NCBI RefSeq assembly: GCF_014648555.1
Contig: NZ_BMRI01000004.1
Coordinates: 292,490-337,513, forward strand
Direction: 5' to 3'
DNA length: 45,024 nucleotides
Origin: Kitasatospora griseola
GTDB lineage: Bacteria > Actinomycetota > Actinomycetes > Streptomycetales > Streptomycetaceae
Positions within the stretch are counted from its first letter, which is position 1, and every line of letters begins with the position of its first letter. The notes under the pieces are model-generated. The model ran no database searches. It saw only the letters and a list, made by a program, of their open reading frames with translations, and had not been told where the DNA came from. Positions 39,497 through 45,024 of this stretch are shown piece after piece. The position numbers and the translations under genes are program-made.

Positions 39497-39745
39497 TCAG
39501 GCCGCGGTGACCGCGCTGCGCTCCTCGGTGGAGGCCGGCGCGTAGTTCTTGCTGGGCTGCTTGCCCATGCCCGCCATCGACATCGCCTTGCCGACGACAC
39601 CGCCGATCAGGACCACGGCGAGGCCCGCAATGGTCAGCACGACGTTCGGCATGATCATGGCCACGCCGGCCACGCAGAAACCGACGAAGGAAATGACCAC
39701 GCCGGTCCACGCGGCGGGAGTGTGGCCGTGCGCTGCTGAAGCCAT
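39497..39745 (-). CDS. HGxxPAAW-family membrane protein
   Basis: 82 residues, ATG at 39745 with AAGGAG 10 nt upstream. The motif HGHTPAAW opens the protein, followed by two hydrophobic helices (GVVISFVGFCVAGVAMIM and VVLTIAGLAVVLIGGVVG). It is a small actinobacterial family of unknown role, normally found in the trp region. Confidence 0.85.
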   Translation of the reverse strand: MASAAHGHTPAAWTGVVISFVGFCVAGVAMIMPNVVLTIAGLAVVLIGGVVGKAMSMAGMGKQPSKNYAPASTEERSAVTAA

Positions 39746-39876
39746 CTTGATGCTGCTCCTTGTTATCCGGGGCCCCGGTCGGGCGATCCTGGGCGGCGCT
39801 CGACGGGTTGACACCCCCATTGTGCCGGGCCGAACACGGCGTCCCCAAGCGGGGGCCGCAGTGGTACCGAGCACAC

Positions 39877-40473
39877 TCAGCCGGTGGGGTCCTCGCCGCG
39901 GTCCAGGGCCTTCCACAGGTCAGCGGGGCTGTCCCCGGCCGGGCGGGGCGCCCGCCGGGCAGTCGGTGCCTCGTAACGGGAGCCCATGGCAGGCCAGTTC
40001 CGGCCGAAGCGGACCGTCACGGCGCCGGCCAGGAACAGCAGCAGCCCGCCCGCCAGCGCCACCCACGGCCAGCCGGTGCGGGTGATCCCCTCGGCGTGCG
40101 CGCTGGTCAGTCCGAGCTGCGCGGCGGCCAGGTCGTGCAGGCCTGCGGTGTCAGTGCGGCCGATGACCGCCCCGGCGACCGCGCCGACGCCCGCCAGCAC
40201 CGTCAGCAGGCCGACCAGCATCCGGGCCCGGCCGCGCACCGCGAACACCGCGACGGCGGCGGCCATCGCCACCAGCGCCATGCCGGTCGGCAGGCCGGTC
40301 AGCTTGCTGCCCGAGGCAGCGATCTCGATCCGGCCGCCGGCCGTGCCGGGCGCCACCCCCTCCGCCCAGGTGCGGCCGACGGCGGTCAGCACCAGCGTGG
40401 CGCCGAGCGCGGTCAGCAGCAGCATCAGCGCGAGGGTGCCTCGGGACTTGGGGGCAGCAGGGGTCTCACTCAC
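39877..40473 (-). CDS. Trp-region conserved membrane protein (TIGR02234-like)
   Basis: 198 residues from a GTG at 40473, chosen because longer frames start in a GC-rich hairpin region. Four hydrophobic segments: LMLLLTALGATLVLTAV, LPTGMALVAMAAAVAVFAV, MLVGLLTVLAGVGAVAGAVIG, and WPWVALAGGLLLFLAGAV. It matches the tryptophan-associated membrane family found between trpE and trpC in many actinobacteria. Its role is unknown; transport or regulation of tryptophan have been guessed, without evidence here. Confidence 0.83.
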   Translation of the reverse strand: MSETPAAPKSRGTLALMLLLTALGATLVLTAVGRTWAEGVAPGTAGGRIEIAASGSKLTGLPTGMALVAMAAAVAVFAVRGRARMLVGLLTVLAGVGAVAGAVIGRTDTAGLHDLAAAQLGLTSAHAEGITRTGWPWVALAGGLLLFLAGAVTVRFGRNWPAMGSRYEAPTARRAPRPAGDSPADLWKALDRGEDPTG

Positions 40474-40536
40474 CCGTCCAGTGTCCCCGACCGCACGCCA
40501 CAGCTCGCCACCGCCCCTCACCGCCGCACGCCACCG

Positions 40537-40553
40537 CCCCGCCGCGGGCGGGG
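40537..40553 (-). terminator. Hairpin after trpE
   Basis: CCCCGCC (40537-40543), loop GCG, GGCGGGG (40547-40553) sits 4 bp past the trpE stop codon. It could reduce read-through into the membrane genes. Confidence 0.5.
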
Positions 40554-40557
40554 TCGG

Positions 40558-42060
40558 TCAGCGCAGGGTGTTGGCGGCGGCGACCGCCCGCAGCACCGCG
40601 GTGGCCTTGTTGCGGCACTCGGTGTCCTCGGCGTGCGGGTCGGAGTCGGCGACCACGCCCGCCCCGGCCTGGACGTACGCGGTGCCGCCGCGGATCACCG
40701 CGGTGCGGATCGCGATCGCGGTGTCCGAGTCGCCCGCGAAGTCCAGGTAGCCGACGCAGCCGCCGTACAGCCCGCGGCGGGTCGGCTCCAGCTCCTCGAT
40801 GATCTGCATGGCGCGGGGCTTGGGAGCGCCGGACAGCGTGCCGGCCGGGAAGCAGGCGGTGAGCACGTCGAGCGCGCTGCGGTCCTCGGCGACCTTGCCG
40901 GTGACGGTCGAGACGATGTGCATGACGTGGCTGTAGCGCTCGATCGTCATGAACTCCACCACCTCGACCGATCCCGGCGCGCAGACCCGGCCCAGGTCGT
41001 TGCGGCCCAGGTCGACCAGCATCAGGTGCTCGGCCCGCTCCTTCGGGTCGGCGAGCAGCTCGGCGGCCAGCTCGGCGTCCTCCAGCGCGGTGGCGCCGCG
41101 GTGCCGGGTGCCGGCGATCGGGTGCACCATCGCCTCGCCCTCGGCGACCTTGACCAGCGCCTCCGGGCTGGAGCCGACCACGTCGAAGCCGCCCTCCGCG
41201 CCGCCGTCCGGGCCGGGGAAGCGGAACAGGTACATGTACGGGCTGGGGTTGGTGGTGCGCAGCACCCGGTAGACGTCCAGCGCGGACGCCTCGCACGGGG
41301 ACTCGAAGCGCTGCGAGGGCACCACCTGGAACGCCTCGCCGGCCCGGATCCGCTCCTTCACCACCTCCACCGCCTTGCGGTAGGGCTCGCCGCCGAACGG
41401 CGAGTGCGCCGCCACCTCGGTCGGCGTCCAGGTGGCCAGGCCCGGGTCGACGGGGCGGCGCAGGTCCGCCTCCATCGCGTCCAGCCGGGCCACCGCGTCG
41501 GCGTACGCCTCGTCCACGCCGGTGGCGAGGTCGTTGTGGTTGACGGCGTTGGCGATCAGCAGCACGGTGCCGTCGGCGTGGTCGAGCACCGCCAGGTCGG
41601 TGGCCAGCAGCAGGGTCAGCTCGGGAAGTTGCAGGTCGTCCGGGGTGAGGTCGGGCAGGTTCTCCAGGCGGCGGACCACGTCGTAGCCGAGGTAGCCGAC
41701 CAGGCCGCCGGTGAGCGGCGGCAGGCCGTCGTCGGGGTGCCGGGGGGTGTGCAGGGCGGCCAGCGTGGCGCGCAGCACCTCCAGCGGGTCGCCGGTGGTC
41801 GGAATGCCGACCGGGGGCTCGCCCAGCCAGCGCGCGCCGCCGTCCTGACCGACCGTCAGGACGGCGCCGGAGCGCACCCCGACGAACGAGTACCGCGCCC
41901 AGCTGCCCTGCTCGGCGGACTCCAGCAGGAAGGTGCCGGGCCGTTCGGCCGCCAGGCTGCGGTACACGCCGATCGGGGTGAGGCCGTCCGCGAGGAGCCG
42001 GCGGGTGACGGGAATGACCCGGGTGTCTGCGGCGAGCGTGCGGAAAGCCTCAAGTTCCAT
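40558..42060 (-). CDS. trpE: Anthranilate synthase component I
   Basis: 500 residues. It makes anthranilate from chorismate, using ammonia from a separate glutaminase subunit. The feedback-inhibitor region FLLESAEQG lies near residues 44-52. The chorismate-binding half has [43 protein letters not shown] and [18 protein letters not shown]. The ATG at 42060 is 51 bp after hisI. No glutaminase (trpG) domain is fused and no trpG gene is in the window, so the partner is elsewhere. No Trp-rich leader was found upstream. Confidence 0.95.
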   Translation of the reverse strand: MELEAFRTLAADTRVIPVTRRLLADGLTPIGVYRSLAAERPGTFLLESAEQGSWARYSFVGVRSGAVLTVGQDGGARWLGEPPVGIPTTGDPLEVLRATLAALHTPRHPDDGLPPLTGGLVGYLGYDVVRRLENLPDLTPDDLQLPELTLLLATDLAVLDHADGTVLLIANAVNHNDLATGVDEAYADAVARLDAMEADLRRPVDPGLATWTPTEVAAHSPFGGEPYRKAVEVVKERIRAGEAFQVVPSQRFESPCEASALDVYRVLRTTNPSPYMYLFRFPGPDGGAEGGFDVVGSSPEALVKVAEGEAMVHPIAGTRHRGATALEDAELAAELLADPKERAEHLMLVDLGRNDLGRVCAPGSVEVVEFMTIERYSHVMHIVSTVTGKVAEDRSALDVLTACFPAGTLSGAPKPRAMQIIEELEPTRRGLYGGCVGYLDFAGDSDTAIAIRTAVIRGGTAYVQAGAGVVADSDPHAEDTECRNKATAVLRAVAAANTLR

Positions 42061-42111
42061 GGGGCACCGATCGGATGAGAGGGGCAGGTGGGCGGTCGAA
42101 GCAGGGACAGG

Positions 42112-42486
42112 CTAGCGGGACAGCGGCAGCACGTCGGCGTCGAAACAGGTCCGGTCGCCGGTGTGGCATGCCGCGCCGACCTGGTCGACCTTGACCAGCA
42201 GGGTGTCGCCGTCGCAGTCCAGCGCGACGTGCTTGACGTGCTGGAAGTGGCCCGAGGTGTCGCCCTTCACCCAGTACTCGTTGCGGCTGCGGCTCCAGTA
42301 CGTGCAGCGGCCGGTGGTCAGGGTGCGGTGCAGCGCCTCGTCGTCCATCCAGCCGAGCATCAGCACCTCACCGGTGTCGTACTGCTGGGCGACGGCGGGC
42401 AGCAGGCCGTCCGCGGTGCGCTTGAGGCGGGCGGCGATCGCCGGGTCCAGGGCGGTGCTGCCGGGGGCGGCGGGGTTGGTCGACAT
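42112..42486 (-). CDS. hisI: Phosphoribosyl-AMP cyclohydrolase
   Basis: 124 residues, a monofunctional PRA-CH; it opens the adenine ring in histidine synthesis. The conserved block [40 protein letters not shown] is intact. Zinc-binding cysteines lie in LDCDGDT and [14 protein letters not shown] at 42486. It is the upstream neighbour of trpE, as in other streptomycetes. No HisE domain is fused. Confidence 0.95.
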   Translation of the reverse strand: MSTNPAAPGSTALDPAIAARLKRTADGLLPAVAQQYDTGEVLMLGWMDDEALHRTLTTGRCTYWSRSRNEYWVKGDTSGHFQHVKHVALDCDGDTLLVKVDQVGAACHTGDRTCFDADVLPLSR

Positions 42487-42594
42487 GCCCCCATTCTCGC
42501 AGGGCGTCCGGGTCGGCCCGGGCGGGCGGCCCGACCCGGTAGTTTGAGCCCCGACGAAAAGCAGAACTGCTGTGCATGTTGGGGGATTTGCCAG

Positions 42595-43293
42595 GTGAGC
42601 CAGTACCAGTCGCAACCACTGCCCGCCGCCGCGTTCGGTGACTACCGGCTCCAGCGGACGGCGGGCGAGCACCTCCACCCCGGCGAGCCGATGATCGGCG
42701 CCTGGGCGATGAAACTGGACCGTCTGGCGCCGCTCTGGTGGGACCGGGACACCGTCCGCGCGGCGAGCTACGCCCCGCTGGCCTGGATCCACAACTTCTT
42801 CGCCGCGCTCTGGCGCGGATTCTGGACGTACTTCCTGCCCCGCTGGTTCGTCGAGATCTTCGTGCCGAACCTGCACCTGCGCCGCCCGTACGGCCTGTCG
42901 CTGACCCGGCGCGCCTACCGCGCGCTGCGCCGGCCGCTGCACGGCGGCTCGCTGAGCGGCGGCGACGGCTCGACGGCACGGCAGTTCTGGCGGGCGGTGC
43001 GCACCACGCCCGGCGAGAAGCTACGCGCCGACCACGACTTGTTCACGGTGCTGCTGACGGACCGCCGGCTGCTGGTCCTCAGCCGCTGGACCAGCCTGCA
43101 GCACAACCAGCACTACCGGGCCGTCCCGCTGTACGAACTGCCCCTCGGCAGCTGGTGGCTGCGCCCGGACACCCCGAACGACGTCTGGGCCGCCCGCCAG
43201 GACCTGCTGTTCGCGGACGGCTCCTGGATCGCCCTGGACTTCCAGGACTCGGACGAGCGGGAGGCGTTCCGCGCGGCGACGGCGGGGCGCTGA
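42595..43293 (+). CDS. Unknown protein with PH-like C-terminal domain
   Basis: 232 residues from a GTG at 42595 with GGGGGA 9 nt upstream. The middle is aromatic and may touch the membrane ([30 protein letters not shown]). The C-terminal third reads like a bacterial PH-like domain: [17 protein letters not shown], then [16 protein letters not shown], and [24 protein letters not shown] do not recognise the family. It is convergent with the WXG100-type gene and divergent from hisI. Confidence 0.75.
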   Translation: MSQYQSQPLPAAAFGDYRLQRTAGEHLHPGEPMIGAWAMKLDRLAPLWWDRDTVRAASYAPLAWIHNFFAALWRGFWTYFLPRWFVEIFVPNLHLRRPYGLSLTRRAYRALRRPLHGGSLSGGDGSTARQFWRAVRTTPGEKLRADHDLFTVLLTDRRLLVLSRWTSLQHNQHYRAVPLYELPLGSWWLRPDTPNDVWAARQDLLFADGSWIALDFQDSDEREAFRAATAGR

Positions 43294-43303
43294 CCGTACC
43301 GGT

Positions 43304-43331
43304 CGGCCCCGCCGCCACCCCGACGGGGCCG
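43304..43331. terminator. Hairpin between convergent genes
   Basis: CGGCCCCG (43304-43311) pairs with CGGGGCCG (43324-43331), a perfect 8-bp stem between the two stop codons; it ends 1 bp before the minus-strand stop codon (43333). Confidence 0.65.
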
Positions 43332-43332
43332 G

Positions 43333-45024
43333 TCAGCCGAAGGCGGTCGCGATCCGCGACTCGTCCACCCGGTACGGCGCCGGGTCGTGCGCGAGGCCGA
43401 CGTCGTGCAGGAGCTCCTGCTTGACCGCCTCCTTGTTGACGTCGCTCGTCAGGCCCTCCTTGGCGACCGCCCAGGAGGACTGCCCGGCCGCCTTCAGGCT
43501 GCCCTTGAGCGTGCCGTCGCCGCGCTGCGCCGGGTCGCCGTCCTCGATCCCCAGCCCCTCCCGGAGCTTGCCCTCCGCCCACTCGCTCGCCTTGGCGTCG
43601 AGCTTCTGGGCGGCCTGGGCGATCTTCCCCTCGCCCTGTTCCAGCTCGCGGAGGCCGTTGAACGCCGTCTTCACGTCCTTGACCTTGGTCAGCGCCTTGC
43701 TGATGCCCTCCAGGTTGCGGACGGCCTTCACGGCGCTGCCCAGCTCCTTGAGCGCCTTCAGCAGCTCCTCCAGCTTGCGCGCCAGCTCGGTGGAGACCTT
43801 GGCGACCTTCGCCACGAAGCGGGCGATCTGCGCCTCGGTGATCAGCGCGTCCGCGATCAGGCCGACGCCCATGGTGACCACCGCGATCACCGCCTCGGCG
43901 GCCAGCGACTCGATCAGCGACTCGATCGCCTCGCTGATGATCTCGATGATCATGCCCTCGGCCATCGCGCACTCCTGCGCGGCCGAGTTGATGATCTGGG
44001 CGGTCTGCTCCATGCCCTTCGCGGTCTGGTCGAGCGCGTCCGCGACCTCGCCCATGTGGCCGCCGAACGCGTCGCTGGCGCTGCCCGCCCACCCCTGGGA
44101 GAGCGGCACCGCGCCGCCGCGCAGCTCGGACGCCACCGACTGGACGGCGTGCGCCTGCGCCTGCCACTCCTCGGCGGCGGCGTTCAGCTCGGCCAGGTTG
44201 CCGGTGACCTTCTCCAGCATCCCCAGCAGGCCGGACTGCTCCAGCGCCCACTCGACCGCCTCGTCGAGCATCCCGCCCAGGCCGCCCCGGTCGGGGTGCT
44301 GCGCGGGGTCGAGGTTCGCCATCGCCTGCTCGACCCGGGCGTGCGCCCAGGCGTAGGCGTCGCTGGGGCCGTCCAGGGACAGGCCGGGCGGCATCGAGCC
44401 CTGGCCGATCATGATCCGGCCGGTGCCGGTGTCGCCCCAGCCGCCGCCCGCCGCCTCGGCGCCGACCTGACCGGCGACCCGGCCGAGCATGCCGCCGAGA
44501 CCCGCGACGTCCCCGCCGCCCTCACCGGCGCCGTCCAGCTCGGTCGACGGCGCGGCGCCGCCGCCCGGCTCGGGGTTCTCCGGGTCCTTCGGGCCGAACA
44601 GCTTGTCGGCCGCCCAGTCACCGGCGCGCTGGCTCACGCTGTCGATGACGGTGCCGGCGCTGTCCTTGAGCTTGCCCTTGAACCAGTTCTCCCGCGGGTC
44701 GATCGGGCCGACGCCGTCCGCGCCGTCCCCGCCGTCGTCGGTCGGGTGCTGCGGCTGCTGCTGGCCGTTGTGCGGGGGCTGCTGCGGCTGCGCCGGGACG
44801 TGCGGCTGCGGCTGCTGCCCGGTGTGCGGCGGCTGCTGCGGCGGCGCCGGGACGTGCGGCTGGTGCTGCTGCGGCACGTGCGGCTGCGGCGGCGGGCCGG
44901 ACTGCCCGCCGTGGTTGCCGGTGCTGCCGGTCTGGCCGCCGTGATTGCCGGTGCTGCCGGTCTGGCCGCCGTGGCTGCTCGAACCGCCCGTGGAGGTCCG
45001 GCCTCCGCCGCCCCCGCTCCGCCC
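43333..45024 (-). CDS. WXG100/ESX-type protein with Pro/Gln-rich N-terminus (cut by window edge)
   Basis: At least 563 residues; the frame stays open to 45024, so the true start lies outside the window (GTG codons inside, such as 44877, are not starts by position alone). The visible N-terminal part is low-complexity: GGQTGSTGNH repeats and PHVPAQPQQPPHNGQ-type repeats. A WXG100-like helical pair follows (GNLAELNAAAEEWQAQAHAVQ, then LSQGWAGSASDAFGGHMGEVADAL). A hydrophobic helical segment (ESLIESLAAEAVIAVVTMGVGLIAD) and a Lys/Glu helical region (about 350-420) come next. The C-terminus has no toxin fold I recognise. Export through a type VII system is a plausible role. Confidence 0.78.
   Translation of the reverse strand, partial: GRSGGGGGRTSTGGSSSHGGQTGSTGNHGGQTGSTGNHGGQSGPPPQPHVPQQHQPHVPAPPQQPPHTGQQPQPHVPAQPQQPPHNGQQQPQHPTDDGGDGADGVGPIDPRENWFKGKLKDSAGTVIDSVSQRAGDWAADKLFGPKDPENPEPGGGAAPSTELDGAGEGGGDVAGLGGMLGRVAGQVGAEAAGGGWGDTGTGRIMIGQGSMPPGLSLDGPSDAYAWAHARVEQAMANLDPAQHPDRGGLGGMLDEAVEWALEQSGLLGMLEKVTGNLAELNAAAEEWQAQAHAVQSVASELRGGAVPLSQGWAGSASDAFGGHMGEVADALDQTAKGMEQTAQIINSAAQECAMAEGMIIEIISEAIESLIESLAAEAVIAVVTMGVGLIADALITEAQIARFVAKVAKVSTELARKLEELLKALKELGSAVKAVRNLEGISKALTKVKDVKTAFNGLRELEQGEGKIAQAAQKLDAKASEWAEGKLREGLGIEDGDPAQRGDGTLKGSLKAAGQSSWAVAKEGLTSDVNKEAVKQELLHDVGLAHDPAPYRVDESRIATAFG
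44911..44970. repeat. Two 30-nt tandem repeats in the WXG-type gene
   Basis: 44911-44940 and 44941-44970 are in tandem and differ at one base. They keep the reading frame and encode the 10-residue unit NHGGQTGSTG. Partial copies flank them. Confidence 0.85.

Noticed and set aside
42061..42111. Trp-rich attenuator leader before trpE
   Set aside because: Only 51 bp separate hisI and trpE, with no short frame containing Trp codons and no alternative hairpins.
44911..44970. CRISPR-like or mobile repeat in the WXG-type gene
   Set aside because: The units are directly adjacent and keep the reading frame, so they are protein-coding repeats.

Overview
The window is very GC-rich, nearly fully coding, and has Streptomyces-type signals: GTG starts, GGAG-type ribosome binding sites, TAGNNT -10 boxes and GC-rich hairpins without U tracts. 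It reads as a chromosomal core segment of a Streptomyces- or Kitasatospora-like actinomycete. From what I know of S. coelicolor, the order polA - liv - ANTAR regulator - pyk - gltBD - lgt - trp - hisI matches its core chromosome. No insertion sequence, prophage or CRISPR array was seen.

Layout. 1-2042: 5' two thirds of polA (minus). 2196-3405: PaaI-type thioesterase and a membrane-anchored protein of unknown role. 3694-9455: complete branched-chain amino-acid ABC importer operon (livKHMGF), convergent with an ANTAR response regulator (9523-10176). 10275-10348: a short tRNA gene with a CAA (Leu) anticodon. 10455-14238: accessory-looking cluster of a kinase-like LuxR regulator, a secreted trypsin-like protease and a quinone-oxidoreductase-like enzyme. 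14280-25138: pyruvate kinase, Tat-exported 5'-nucleotidase, lipoprotein, GNAT acetyltransferase, aldehyde dehydrogenase, XRE/DUF5753 regulator, large ATPase LuxR regulator and a SnoaL-like protein. 25279-31330: glutamate synthase (gltBD). 31757-35498: VIT-family transporter, prolipoprotein transferase (lgt), DsbA-like and MauE/DoxX-like membrane redox proteins, and a 56-aa membrane peptide. 35672-42486: tryptophan region, transcribed hisI - trpE - three small membrane proteins - trpC - trpM - trpB - trpA. 42595-45024: unknown PH-like protein and a long WXG100-type protein cut by the window edge.

How it fits together. Most of the window is nitrogen and amino-acid economy: import of branched-chain amino acids, glutamate synthesis, tryptophan synthesis and a histidine step, with pyruvate kinase supplying carbon flux. 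A second theme is the cell surface: lipoprotein maturation, thiol redox, Tat and Sec substrates, and a possible type VII secretion substrate.

The most unusual signals are two. First, a 43-bp element (35/43 identical between copies) carries an inverted repeat with a 14-bp spacer. One copy lies just upstream of the LuxR gene and the other between the divergent protease and oxidoreductase genes, which suggests a small undescribed regulon. Second, the CAA-anticodon tRNA lacks the long variable arm expected of bacterial tRNA-Leu. A candidate trpM small gene, absent from simple ORF calling by size, and GlnR-like half-sites upstream of gltB are also noted.
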